Positions 11,401 through 23,047 of a DNA stretch of 64,000 nt are shown in pieces. The DNA is from Coffea arabica (lineage: Eukaryota > Streptophyta > Magnoliopsida > Gentianales > Rubiaceae): contig NC_092314.1 of the NCBI RefSeq assembly GCF_036785885.1, positions 14,467,638-14,531,637 on the forward strand. The letters run 5' to 3'. The notes below the pieces were generated by a model that ran no database searches, was not told the DNA's origin, and saw only the letters and a list, made by a program, of their open reading frames with translations. The stretch's first letter is position 1; each line of letters begins with the position of its first letter. A program made the translations under genes and the position numbers.

Positions 11401-12954
11401 ATGGCTCACCAAATTGCTGGGACTCAGCTATGAGATTCAGTACAGGAAAGGAAAGGAAAATATAGCAGCAGATGCTTTATCCAGAAGGGCAGGTGGACAG
11501 GAAGGAGATTGCACTGAACTAACCTGTGTCCTACCCGAGTGGATGAAGGAAGTAATAGGGAGCTACCAAGGGGATGAGGAGGTGCAGAACATGATCAGGC
11601 AGATAGTACTCACACCTGGAAATCCACCAGAACATTCTTACCAGGATGGAATACTCAGATACAAAGGCAGGATAGTGGTTGGCTCAGCAGGGGAAATAAG
11701 GAAGAAAATTATTGCTACATTACATGAGTCGCAGCTAGGAGGACATTCAGGAGTGCAGGCCAGCTATTTCAGAGCTAAACAACTTTTTTACTGGACAGGT
11801 ATGTATAGGGACATCAGGAATATTGTGTTACAATGTGATACCTGCAGGAAGTGCAAGGATGAACACACTGCCTATCCAGGACTCCTGCAGCCACTCCCTA
11901 TTCCCAAATATTCTTGGAGCCATGTCACTATGGACTTCATTGAGGGGCTACCTTTATCTGAAGGGAAGGATACCATCATGGTAATTGTGGACAGGTTCAC
12001 CAAGTCAGCTCACTTTATTAGTTTGTCTCATCCCTTTGATGCCCCAACAGTGGCCAGGATATTCTTAGACCATGTCTGCAAACTGCATGGAATACCTCTC
12101 AGTATGCTCTCTGATAGAGACAGGGTATTCACTAGCCAATTCTGGACTGAGATGTTCTCCCTGCTGGGAACTAAACTGGAATTGAGCACCCCCAAACAGA
12201 CGGCCAAACTGAGAGGGTGAATCAAGTACTAGAAATGTACTTGAGGTGCATGACTCATCTGGAACCTAAAAGATGGAATGCTTGGCTTTCTCTTGCAGAA
12301 TGGTGGTACAACACCACCTATCACACTGCCATTCAAATGAGCCCGTTTGAAGCCCTATATGGAATACCCCCTCCCCAGCTAGCTCTGGGGCCTTACACTC
12401 AAGCCAAGGTGGCTACTGTAGAAGACCATCTGAAGAACAGACAACGACTGGATGAACTACTTAAAAGCAACTTACAAGAAGCACAAAACAGAATGAAGCT
12501 ATATGCTGACCAAAAGAGGAGTGAAAGGACCTTCAATGCAGGAGACTGGGTGTACCTCAGATTACAACCTCATAGGCAAACTACTGTGGAACTAAGGGGC
12601 AACACCAAGCTGTCTGCCAAATACTTTGGGCCTTATCAAGTATTGCAGAAGATAGGAAAGGTTGCCTATAAACTTAAGTTGCCTGAAGGAGCCAAGATAC
12701 ATCCAGTATTTCATGTATCCTTACTAAAAAAGAAGGTGGGGGACCATACCACCCCTGTACTCCAACTGCCAAATGTAGACGAACAGGGGCATCTCAGAGT
12801 GGAGCCAGTAGCAGTGTTAGACCGAAGAATTGTTAAAAGGAAAAATGCTGCAACTGTGCAATGGCTCATCCATTGGTGGGGTACTCAACCAGCTGAAGCT
12901 ACTTGGGAGGATGCTGAACGAATTGAACAGGAATTCCCTGGATTTCAATCTTGA
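8416..12954 (+). pseudogene. gag-pol polyprotein of the chromovirus, broken
   Basis: Translation would start at the ATG at 8416 (MTKTQEEALRKEL). Gag spans about 8416-9480, with an early coiled-coil-like part and a CCHC-like knuckle (CFKC...GHVC) near 9440-9480. The protease active site is DSGS at 9703. RT follows, with FCVDYRQLN near 10420 and the catalytic FDD at 10715-10723. RNase H starts near 11140 (IETDE), the integrase HHCC finger spans about 11740-11860, and the integrase core has Asp residues in TMDFIEG (about 11930) and LSDRDRVF (about 12110). A chromodomain lies near 12820-12950. Breaks are TAG at 8860-8862, TAG at 9385-9387, a frame change at the seven-A run 10292-10298, and a small deletion with frame change near 12187-12206, just before the catalytic Glu region. 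The frame after the last break equals the gag frame, as expected for a single ancestral ORF. Confidence 0.93.
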
Positions 12955-12969
12955 GGACAAGATTGATTG

Positions 12970-12980
12970 AAGGGGAAGCA
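12970..12980 (+). promoter_or_regulatory. Polypurine tract
   Basis: AAGGGGAAGCA lies two bases before the 3' LTR, where plus-strand DNA synthesis is primed. Confidence 0.8.
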
Positions 12981-12982
12981 AT

Positions 12983-13586
12983 TGTCATGGAGCAGAAATA
13001 AGGCTGAAGGCGTGAACTTAGTATCGCGCCTTAGTGAAGATAACAGAAGGGAAGCCGGAAGCGTGAAAACTGATATCACGTCCACTAAGAAGGAGGAAGG
13101 CGTGCATTAGGAGAGGAAAGCGTGAAGCAGGAGGAAGAAGCAGAAAACAAAGGCGTAAGGTTAGAAACACGCCTTTGCTGGAAACAAGCTCAAGCAGCGT
13201 GAGCTCAACAGCAAGTGGCTCTGCAAACAGATTCAGTTAGCTATTCACATGGCCAAACTGGATGGGTGGACGCGGAAGGAGTTTGTTATTAGCTAGCTCT
13301 ATATGTAGACAGGAATAGTAGAGGAAAAGGGAGGATTATTGTTAGCAATTTGTAAGGGATCATTCCCTGAACCTTTCTCTTCTGATTTTCCTTCATTCTA
13401 TCATTTCTTTTCTTCATCCCGCCAAATCTGTAATTTCTTGTTTAATCAAATATCAATATCAGTTCATTGATCATTCATTAGTTCAATTATTGATACTTCC
13501 TGTTATTCATCTTGTTTGTGCTAAATTCATTATATCTGTCCACTGGGAGCTATTCTGTTGCCTGGCTACTATTCGATACCATAACA
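12983..13586 (+). repeat. 3' LTR of the chromovirus
   Basis: It is 604 bp and collinear with the 5' LTR, with substitutions visible at about six positions. It is followed by the CGCCA duplication at 13587-13591. Confidence 0.95.
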
Positions 13587-13591
13587 CGCCA

Positions 13592-13853
13592 ATGGTAACT
13601 TGGATCAATGCGTTACTATAAGAATGGTAAATTTATATCACTATATAAGAACGGTAAATATGTGGCTGAACCCATGATAATCACACCAAAAAGAGGGACT
13701 AAGCCACTACGAAATTCCAACATTATCAGTAAATTGTAGATAACTTAACTATCATTATTAACTATAGTTACATCTTAACCCACCCCTTATTCGGTATCCT
13801 CAGGGCATAGTATACAATAACCCATCACTATAGTTACATCATAAACAAAGATA
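13592..13853. other. 3' flank of P450 copy 1
   Basis: From about 13672 this AT-rich stretch is homologous to the P450 3' flanks at 45647-45854 and 57223-57430, starting at the shared words CACACCAAAAAG. This shows where the ancestral P450 segment reached. No coding potential was seen. Confidence 0.7.
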
Positions 13854-16075
13854 TTAGAAAGAATATGGTGTGGCAATGACATGCAGAGGAAATTTTCTGT
13901 GGACTGTGATACCAAATGATTCGGTCATGTCCAACTCGTTTGGATTGATTCCATCAGGTGATGTAAAGTTAAATGTGTTGACCAGTTTTGCCAATGCAAG
14001 TTCAGTTACTGACATGGCGAAGTTGATACCCGGGCAAACTCTTCGTCCAGCACCAAACGGAATTAACTCAAAGTTCAAACCATGAAAATCTACACTCGAA
14101 CTCAAAAACCTCTCAGGTCGAAATTCCTCCGGGTTCTCCCACAACAACGGATCTCTTGCAATTGCCCAAGCATTCACAAGTACCTGCGTGTTCTTTGGTA
14201 CGTCATACCCCATTACTTTGACGTCTTGATTCGATTCTTTAGGACCCAGTAATGGAACTGGAGTATGAAGTCGCATAGTTTCTTTAATCACTGCTTTTAA
14301 GTACTGCATTTTCTCCATATCAGCTCGAGTTATTTCTGGTTTTCCTTGAGTCACATCTCTTACCTCAGCCTGCAATTTATGCAAGACTTTGGGGTTCTTT
14401 AGAAGTTCTGACATTCCCCAATCCATAACTGAATGTGTTGTATCAGATCCAGCACCAAAGACATCCTAAATAATGGAATCAAAGAAAGTGTTGCATTAGA
14501 ACATGTTTCGTTTATACAATGGCAATAAGCCTTTATTTCTATTATGTACCAATCCAACTTTATTCAAAACCATGCAGTAATCAAACTTTATCAATGAAAT
14601 GATTTTAAAAATCAATAAATGTAAGCTAGCTTGGGCTGGCTCATAGACCAATAAAGAGCCTAAGGTTTGTGAGCTTTTATAATTCTAACGTATATATGAA
14701 TATTTAAATGGATTGAGTTTAGATTTGTCAAACCTTCGATTAACAAAACCCAATTATTACTCCATTCACAACCTTTAAAACTCTTGAAGGTTATGAGTCT
14801 TATGACAAGGGGTATCAATTTGTCTTCATCAATCCGGGCTTCATAAGGCTTAACTCAACACACTTAAATATTTATATGTTTGAGTGGTTAAAACAGGTAA
14901 AAGATTTAGAATTTGACACAAGTTCGATTGTGATTTATATGTTGTACAACTATTGATTTCTTACGTAATTTGATTTATACTAATATAACTTATATAAAGA
15001 TCACTTGCGTATGCCAATTTAGTGAGATATAAGTGTATACCAAATTTAATAAGTAAGAATAAAACGACCGTATGCAACTACACCAAAATCTACCATACTT
15101 GCCTCAATCCCAAAGATTTACTACCAATACAAAGAGATGGAGAGAGAAATTTACCAGGATGATAGCTTTCATAGCATCTCGTTCAAGAGCAAAGCCCATA
15201 GTCTTTTCCTCATTAATCTCAATCAAGATATCTACAAAGTCTTGGCATCTTGCCTCACTAGTAGAGTGACTTTCAGCCTTTCCTTTCCTCTTATTCATGT
15301 GCTCTTCTATCACACCCTCAAGAAATCCGTCAATCTGTTTAACTGTTTTCTTCACTTTAGAATCCAAACCATTGAAGCGATTAACCCATGCAAGCGAAGG
15401 AATATAGTTTCCTACATCAAAAATACCCAGTAACTCACCAAACACCTTCAAATTCTCCATACTTTTCCGCCCATTTTCTTCCTCGCTATACTTCCTCCCC
15501 AAGGCAACCCTACAGATTATATCATTTGTGAGAATTAAAAACATGTCACTTAAGTTTACAGCTGAGGAAGAACACATTCGGCTGATCTTCTCGATCATGA
15601 GTGACGTCTCTTCTTCTCTGACATGTTGAAAAGACCGAATCCTTTTGTTACTCAAAAGATGAAGCATAGAAATGCTTTTTAGTTGTCTCCAATACTCACC
15701 ATATGGTGCAAAAGCTATGTCCTTGCTTCCGTAAAAGAGTTTATCTGGGATGCCAGATTTAGGCCTGCTTGCAAAGGATAAATCATGGGTTTTCAAGATC
15801 TGGCAAGCTGCATCAGAGGAAGAGACAACCAGCATTGGCTTGCTTCCCAGTTCAAGCAGCATGAGTGGACCATATTTTCTTGACAGTGATTGGAGGGAGC
15901 GATGTGGAAACTGGCCAAGCTGGTGAAGATTGCCAATAATTGGGAGCTTTGGTGGAGATGGTGGTAACTTTTTATGGGGTTTAGAAGCAGCATAGAACCA
16001 TTTGAGAAGGGGTAGAAGGAATATGAGCAAGGAAAAAATTGAGAAAAATGAAAAATCAAGATTGATCGATGCCAT
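13854..16075 (-). CDS. Cytochrome P450, CYP71 family (copy 1)
   Basis: Two exons on the minus strand: 16075-15155 (921 bp) and 14465-13854 (612 bp with stop), a phase-0 intron of 689 bp (donor GTAAAT at 15154, acceptor TTTAG before 14465), and 510 residues, normal for the family. I chose the ATG at 16075 (MASINL) because it leads straight into the membrane anchor; an in-frame ATG five codons upstream is less likely. Visible features are an N-terminal anchor (residues about 8-24), the proline hinge PPSPPKLP (38-45), the I-helix AGSDTT (312-317) for oxygen activation, the ExxR motif ETMR (369-372), PERF (424-427) and the haem loop [10 protein letters not shown] with Cys451. The protein should be an ER-bound, NADPH-P450-reductase-dependent mono-oxygenase. 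CYP71A-like is my best guess; substrate unknown. It differs from the three array copies at about a dozen residues, mostly at the N-terminus. Confidence 0.95.
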
Positions 16076-16113
16076 GTGATATATGATCATGCATTTGGCT
16101 GTGCTGGTGTTCT

Positions 16114-16122
16114 CTTTTTATA
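16114..16122 (-). promoter_or_regulatory. TATA box of P450 copy 1
   Basis: The minus strand reads TATAAAAAG about 40 bases upstream of the ATG, implying a very short 5' UTR. The position is conserved in the array copies. Confidence 0.6.
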
Positions 16123-17522
16123 CTAGTTTTTCAAGCTCTTTTACCGTAGAAAATTCAGTAAAGCAGGACCAGAGGGATGATTACGTCAATACATCAATTA
16201 AGGCACCGTTGTTCGAGTACGACATCGAAGGTCCTAGGGTCGTTCACTTTTTGAGCAGTGATATTGGAATCTTCTATATATTTATATCCATACAAATAAA
16301 TTTTCAGAAAGTAATATGTTTATGCGAATAGTTTTATTTTCACAAGTAGATCAACGCAATTAAAAATCAAACTTATCTATGAACATGTTTGTTATTCTAT
16401 TTGAACAAAATATTTGGACAGCAGAAAATAGTTCAAAATAACAATAAAAGTTTTAAAGTTTGATCTAATGGTAAAATTTAATCAATTTATTTTTGTATAT
16501 ACATTAAAATCCTTTTCAGTTAATGGAGAGGAGCTTAATTCTTTGTATGTGAGAAAGGTTTCGTAGATAGGAAAATTTTTGGGTAGATCATGTGGTTTAT
16601 TTAAGAATTTGATAGTCTTTTTCATACCATTTTATCTTGCTTCTCTTGACCTTTTAATGTACTTAGAATTTGATGGCAAAATTCTAATTGTCATATAAAA
16701 GATAGAATCCTATTTTTCTTGTTAATAAGTATAACTATGAAATGACAACAGTTATTGTCCAGCTCTTTCTTTGGTCATAGTTGTTCGACAAATTTGTCCA
16801 CTAATAGTCAAATACATTCGACAACTTTGTCCACTAGTAGTTAAATACAATTATACTAAAAGCTATGCCATATCGTTTGCTATGTACTTGGAACAAAAAA
16901 TGAAGTGGAAAGATTTTTCTTCAATTGTGGGCAAATCGTTTGCTTTATTTTACTCTGACCTTTATTACATCAGGTTTGATTCGTAAAACATATGGGCGTC
17001 TTATTAATATTTATTAATATTTTTTCCGCTTCGTTTGCTGTATTTCTTTGACTTGCAAGGTTCTGTCACATCGGACCGGGACTTGTAAGATTCTTAGGTA
17101 CCTCAAACATTTGAAAGTTCTTGTGAAAGCCTACTCAGGACCTGCAACTTCTTCTTTCCAGATTGGTGTTCGTGAAGTCCACAATACTGAAGAACGTCAT
17201 AGTTGAACACTTGAATAATTGACCAAAACAAGTGGAGCTAGGAGCAAATAGCCAATATTGATAGCTTGCCTCTCCAAGATATTTAAATTTGATAAGAATC
17301 TTTTTTGTTATTGTCTTCTACTTCCTTTAGTATATTTTCATTTTTTTTTTATTTTTTCCCTTAGTTGCTTAATGATCAAATGTTCTTTGTAGATTTTTTT
17401 TTTTTAGATTTTGTTAGATTTTTCCCCTTAGAATTTTTAAGTGCTTTTAAATATATTATTTGAAATATAGTTCAATGAGTACTTATTGTATTAAATAATG
17501 CATGATTTAAAATTTTTTAAAC
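16123..17522. other. Upstream region of P450 copy 1
   Basis: AT-rich, no gene seen. It is homologous to the upstream regions of the array copies in blocks: 16123-16650 with 36487-37020, 16700-17130 with 37820-38230, and 17130-17430 with 40290-40600. The gaps are insertions in the array copies (an uncharacterised piece plus Stowaway at 37021-37819, and 38230-40290). Confidence 0.65.
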
Positions 17523-17527
17523 GTATT

Positions 17528-19323
17528 TGATAAGTAACTAATTTGAGCTATATTTGAATGACATTTTATATTATTTTTAGTCACTTTAGCAATATGATAG
17601 GAAGAAAATGGATTACATTTGGCAATAATTAGTTTAAAATGTTTTTAAGTGATTAAATGAGGTTTATGTCCCTTTTTACTTGCATTTTATCTATAATTTT
17701 TTTTATAGGAGTTGGAAATAGACTTTATTTGGATGAAAAAGGAAAGTTGATAGTTTTGACACATTTTAGTATTTCAGCAATATCTTGAGTTACAAACATC
17801 GGATTGAAATGATTCTTGAACCATTTTGAGGATAAGAGATAGATCTACATTTTCTATGAGACATCGAAATCCTATTTAAAGGTTTTCCAAGTCAAAAAGC
17901 CAAATTACAGTTGCCAATTTCTATGGTCGAACCTGAAACATAGCATTGAGCAGTTAAGGGTATTTCAATCATTTCTCAGCTTACACAAATTCAAATGAGA
18001 TGATTCTTAATACATTGGCAAGCTAACTCATAGGGTTACAAGTCTTATGTTTTGGTAAAGAGTTAATTCAACTTTTATCATTGAGAAAAGTTCAGTTGAA
18101 ATTAATGCAAAATTGGAACAATATTGAAGACTGAACAAAAATTGAGAAGCAAAGCAGAGGAGAAATCCGGCCGTATGTCCGACCAGTTTCTAAACGGATT
18201 CTTGGCCGGATTTTGATCAGAAATTATGGCTTTCCACTTGCACAACTTGTTTTCTCCTCCAATAATTCACAGCTATTGATGGATATGTGACAACTATTTT
18301 GCAGCTATAAAAGTGATGTTTGAAGCCTCATTTCTTGACAAAATTCTTTTATAAATAGCCATGGAGTTGCAAAAATCAAGAGAGCTTGAAGAGTGCAAGA
18401 AATACTACTAAAATGTAGCTCTTATATTTTCTTAGTGTTAGGTTAGAATAGTATAGGATTGTTTAATTAGATAGTCCATCCTTCTTATTCATTAGCTAGG
18501 CAAAGATGAAGAAGGAGACGAAGATGGAGTAGATGAGCTTATGTGACAAGAGTTACATTTCTTTCCAAACTCTTTATCTTTTGTACTTAATTCTATTGTT
18601 TAGTTAATATACAAGTTTGAATTCTATGTTTATTATATGTTTCTAAAGTTTATGCCTTGGGTTTGATTGAACTCTTTATGATTGTTAGTATTTATTATTT
18701 GGTTATTTGATGCTATTATTTTAAGTTATTTAGCTCTTTAAATCATGATTAACTTGGTACCATTAATTGTGATTATCTAAAGGTGTTGTTTCTTCAATAA
18801 AAATTGAGATTTAACACTAGTTCAAGAAGTGCTAAATCTAGGGAGTGCACTCACGAGAATAGAATTGCACCTTTGTAGCTTTAGTGATTCATTTCATGTA
18901 ATTTCGTAGAATAAATGAACTTATAATTAATTTCATAACCATGATAGTAGGTATGGATTAGTTATAAGTATAGTTGATTCATTACGAGAGTAGATTTCAC
19001 ACGTATTAGAAAATTACAGCATGACTTGCCAAGATAGTTAGGAATCAATAATCCAAAAATAGCCCTTGTATGAGTAGTTAGGAATACCGTAATGTAAGAA
19101 ATTTTCATTTGTTATTTTTTTGCATAAGTTTAACATAGTTTTATTTCTTTTAATTCATTGATCGTCTAAATAATAGAGAAACTTTAGTAATGTCGATAAT
19201 TGTCCAATTTTTCTCGTGGGATTGACTCGATATATGCCCTAAACTACTAATTTGACCTATATATTTGCAGTCAAAATGGATATAAATTAGATTTAAACTT
19301 GTACACATATCAAAAACCCGTCA
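17528..19323 (+). mobile_element. Solo LTR upstream of P450 copy 1
   Basis: This 1796-bp TG...CA unit (TGATAAG...CCCGTCA) is flanked by a perfect 5-bp duplication GTATT (17523-17527 and 19324-19328). Its 3' half aligns with the minus-strand LTR at 42253-44155, for example around 18661-19000, so they are relatives. The LTR is absent at the matching place in the array copies (near 40600), so either it inserted after the split or the segment was deleted there. Confidence 0.8.
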
Positions 19324-19328
19324 GTATT

Positions 19329-20176
19329 ATCTCTTTATTGAGCTCATAATATAGGATAAAATGATTAAATTTAATATTTATTTTTTAAATCACAAAAGTT
19401 ACTCTAAAAGCACCAATTTTTTATATTTTTGCTAAAATTGTTTTTAACACCAAAAGCTCAACTTCTAATTTTATGGGATAATATTTATAAAATGCCTTAA
19501 TTAGCACATAAAAATGCTTTTTTTAACCAAAAGTACCGCAACCTCAAATGGGATCTAAACCTATGTCAAGTACTAAATTCATCATTATCAACTGTTTAAA
19601 CTCAAGTTGCTTTTTTTTTAAAAAAAAAATTCAATAGAAAAGGGTGAAACTTGAGAAGCAGGAAGGAAGGAAGAGACTTGAACTCAAATCTAATTCTTCA
19701 TATTTGGCCTTAATCAAGGACTCCTCACCCAAGTTGCTTCCCTTTTCCTCTTTTTTTTTTCTCAATCTTTTTCATTTCCACTCAAATTTTCTGCTCCAAT
19801 TTCTATCCTAATTATAGAATGAAATTTTTATTGCCTAATTTTTTACACATTATGGAAATGGGAAAAAAATCACTCTTTTTTCTTTGATTGGTAGGGGCTT
19901 GAGATAATCTTTAAGCATTATGAATCAGACCTTTCTTATCGCATTATCTTTGTATTAGATTTATTGGATTACATTCTAACCAATCATTATAACCAATTTT
20001 GATGAATTCCTAATTAAATTAATAAGAATAGGATAAGGCAGTAAAGAGGCGTGGAAATGAACTTTATATTGTGAAACGTCATCCAGGAACCAAAAAGTCT
20101 TGCAAGTACAAAATTTGGACAACAAGAATCCGTATGCACACCAAAAAAATAAAAATAAAAATACTGTCCAATGAAT
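19329..20176. other. Intergenic, AT-rich
   Basis: Up to about 19650 this still matches the array unit (40600-40856), with CACCAAAAGC and TTTAAACTCAAG shared. Beyond that I recognise nothing. Confidence 0.5.
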
Positions 20177-20186
20177 GGATCATCCA

Positions 20187-20371
20187 GGTGAGGGTTCAAA
20201 CCTCACTTACAGCGAAAAAAATCTAAGAGTTGTGTCATAACACTCCCTTAATCTAGTTGAGTCTGTATATCCACTAGGTCCTATCACAGCCTCCTTAGAC
20301 TTCCCCTCCCCGTTAGATTATGATAGAATAGATTATACAAATGTATTGTTGCTGACAAAAAAAAAAAAAAA
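20187..20371 (+). mobile_element. 5'-truncated SINE
   Basis: A 185-bp unit is flanked by the perfect 10-bp direct repeat GGATCATCCA (20177-20186 and 20372-20381) and ends in a run of about 16 A. It opens with GGTGAGGGTTCAAACCTCAC, which holds a pol III B-box (GGTTCAAACC), but no room remains for an A-box. It is therefore a SINE copy truncated at its 5' end during target-primed insertion. It has no coding capacity. Confidence 0.8.
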
Positions 20372-20381
20372 GGATCATCCA

Positions 20382-21438
20382 ACATCGTTTGGAATTGCAG
20401 GAATTTTGAAGCTGTTTGACTTCAATCCGACCCCGGCTTCAACTTGGAGAGCCTCTGATCTAGCATTGGATCCAGCCTTGGCCAACAACGTGATTTTTGG
20501 CTGTCTTCTCATTTTCTTGATTTTTTTTTACTTTTTCGGTTTCAGATGTTTTTGGCCTATACATAGGTGTCATTAGGACTTTTGTTAGTAGACTTTTAAT
20601 TAATCATTATTCAACTATTGTTGGTTTATTGTAATTTTCTTGAAAGTTTTCAACGGTTTATCTTGATTCTTTTGAATCGTTCTTGAAAGTTGATCTATTG
20701 TAGTTTTCATTTTGAATCTAGTATGCAATATATATATATATATATATTGTATGAATTTTTTTATTATAGATAGTGTGTGAAAAAGATTAATGACTTCAAA
20801 CTTTTAAGGATGCAATATTGATGATGGAATAAATAAAAAGAATTTATTATTATTAACCTAATTTTTCCACCTTGGCTTCCTTCACTGTCTCTCACCATTT
20901 ACTCAATCTAATTTATTATTATTAAAAAGAATTTCATGATGAAGTAAATAGTCCACTTTGGCTTCTTTCGATGCCTCTCACAAGTAACTTAATCTAATTT
21001 ATCACCATTAAGAAAACTTAAATAGTAACCAAACTATTCAAGTAGTATAGTTTTGGCCACTAAGTTATTTGTTGGTTTTAAATCGCCCATTCAAACTCAC
21101 AAAAGTGATACATTAGTAGTCATTCCTTTGAATTTCACCCTTAAAATAATTATTTTTCATTAGTTTTAGTTTATTTATGCCAATTCACAAAAAGCTTCGC
21201 TATATGTTTTTACACAAAAAAGAGAGCAAGAAAGAGAAAGGGGAAAAAAAATTGAGGAGCCAACTGCTGTCAATGAAAAGGAAAAGGAAAAATGCGAAAG
21301 AAAAGCATATAAGTAAAGAATATAATTAGGTTTCATTGGTTTGACTTAATTTTTAATCCTAAAAGTACGGATAAAGCATAATCTAGAGGTAAAGCTAACC
21401 GAATGAACCCTCATCATTTTGTGAAACCAAACACATAT
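20382..21438. other. Intergenic with an 89-bp tandem duplication
   Basis: No gene was supported. An (AT)n run is near 20730-20755. Two imperfect copies of a roughly 89-bp unit start at 20838 and 20927 (AAGAATTT...CTTGGCTTCCTTC and AAGAATTT...TTTGGCTTCTTTC). Confidence 0.55.
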
Positions 21439-21563
21439 GGGATAATATCATAAACATCTCCTGAGATTTCTCTTAATATCATGACACCCTTAAAGTTTTA
21501 AAAATATCATTTACCTCCCTTACTTTTATTACTTGTGTAACAAAATTTTTAAAAACTGTAAAC

Positions 21564-22956
21564 TGATAGGTTGCGATTTTATCATTTATTTTATTATTAA
21601 TTTCTCCTATTACCTGACCCAATCTGGATTAATTGTTAGATTCTACTCACTTTTAGTATTTTGCATATATTTCAGGGAGTAGAACGAAAATACCATAATA
21701 AGTGCCGATTTGACAGTTATCAGGAAAGAGTTGAAGTAGCAGGCATCCAGGGTACTTTTGGAACAAGGAGATACAAGTCCTATTTGGTAATTCACGGAAG
21801 ACAGTATAAAAAGAGGAAAAAGGAACGCAAGGCTAGTGCTTCTTCTTCCTCCAGAGGCTTCGTCCTCTCCGCAAGGGGACGCCGCGCAAAGAGAGCATTA
21901 GAATAGGATTTAGATAGAAATTGAAAGGGAACTTTCCGTTCAGTAGCTTAGGCTTGTTTTCTTTTTGACTTTTCCTTTTTTGTCTTTTAGTGGTTTGCTT
22001 CCTGCGGATGTCCAGACCGAAGGAAAACTATGAATTACCTTTTGTAGCTTTCTTTCTTCATTGAATAGACGAATTGAATTCGCCCAACTTCCGAATTGAT
22101 GGCCGCAGCTTTTGCTTCAATTTCTTGTGGATTTTGTTCATCAACTATGAACTAATTTCCTCACCCCAGTCAAGGGACAACGGATGCTTTGATTCACCTA
22201 AAAAATTGTGAGATCGATTTAATTTTATTTTTTTCTCTATTTATTGGTATTCGCATATTCCTTGGTTGCAGTGCTTATGATTGTTTAATTAATTGATTGT
22301 CTTGGATCCGGATAATTAGTTAATTTGATAATCTATTGTCAATTGGGACGTTAAATTCGTAATTGTTTAATTGTCTCAAAATAGTGATAACTGACATGAT
22401 TGGGTTTGTGTTAGGAAAATATGCGGGCTAATCTGAAATAACCCTGGTAGTGCGTTATTTGGTTAGAATAGGGCTCCTCTAATACGTAAGGCAATTGGGG
22501 AATTAAATCTTATGGGCGTACCTAGGATTATTTCTCAATTAGGGCAGTGATTAACGGGCGTACCTTAATCACCGACACAGTAAGGAGGGGTTGACTGTCA
22601 TCGCTTGTTTGGCAGTTATAACCTATTTATTGATAAATAATTGGAATTGGCTTTGTATCGATGATCAATTAGGTGAACCATTGCTGAGGTTATTTCTTGA
22701 CTAGATCCTTAATTATCACTCATTATATTTTAATAATTTGTTATTTAATTTCTAGTTGGCTATTTTATTTTTATTATTTTTAGTTGAATTGTTTAAATTG
22801 TCACCCCTGAGATAAAAACACCCCCTTGTCACTGTGAATTCGGAAAGAAATAATTACCCCTGGTCCCTGTGGATTCGACCCTGCTTACCACTATCTACAG
22901 AAATTAATTTTAGTTGAGCAGGTTTTTATTATTGCACAGGTATCGACAGCCTGTCA
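21564..22956 (+). repeat. 5' LTR of the non-autonomous retrotransposon
   Basis: It starts TGATAGGTTGCGATTTTATC and ends CAGCCTGTCA. A TATA box (TATAAAAAG) lies at 21805-21813, about 240 bases into the LTR, marking the likely transcription start region. Confidence 0.92.
21805..21813 (+). promoter_or_regulatory. LTR TATA box
   Basis: TATAAAAAG in the 5' LTR, conserved in the 3' LTR near 28207, precedes a C/T-rich leader. Confidence 0.55.
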
Positions 22957-22961
22957 ATTTT

Positions 22962-22980
22962 TGGCGCCGTTACCAGGGAC
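22962..22980 (+). promoter_or_regulatory. Primer-binding site (tRNA-Asp type)
   Basis: TGGCGCCGTTACCAGGGAC begins five bases after the LTR and is close to the TGGCGCCGTTGCCGGGGA PBS of Tat/Athila-class elements. Confidence 0.8.
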
Positions 22981-23047
22981 TGGTGTCAGATTAATTTGTT
23001 TCTTTTTTAATTCACCTTGTTTTCATTTTTAATTTTTTTTATAGCTT

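Larger units (their letters stand above)
7779..13586 (+). mobile_element. Ty3/gypsy chromovirus LTR retrotransposon, complete but defective
   Basis: The element is 5808 bp with two 604-bp LTRs, a tRNA-iMet PBS, one gag-pol region, a polypurine tract and a 5-bp target duplication CGCCA (7774-7778 and 13587-13591). Domain order is gag, protease, RT, RNase H, integrase and chromodomain, which places it among Ty3/gypsy chromoviruses; the clade (Reina, Tekay, Galadriel or other) is not decided. By eye the LTRs differ at about six positions (about 1%), so insertion was recent. The coding region nevertheless has two stops and two frame breaks, so this copy cannot act alone. Confidence 0.95.

Noticed and set aside
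13870..14085. Plus-strand open frame of 71 codons inside P450 exon 2 (repeated in all copies)
   Set aside because: It is the antisense shadow of the haem-loop coding region; conservation follows from the P450 on the other strand.
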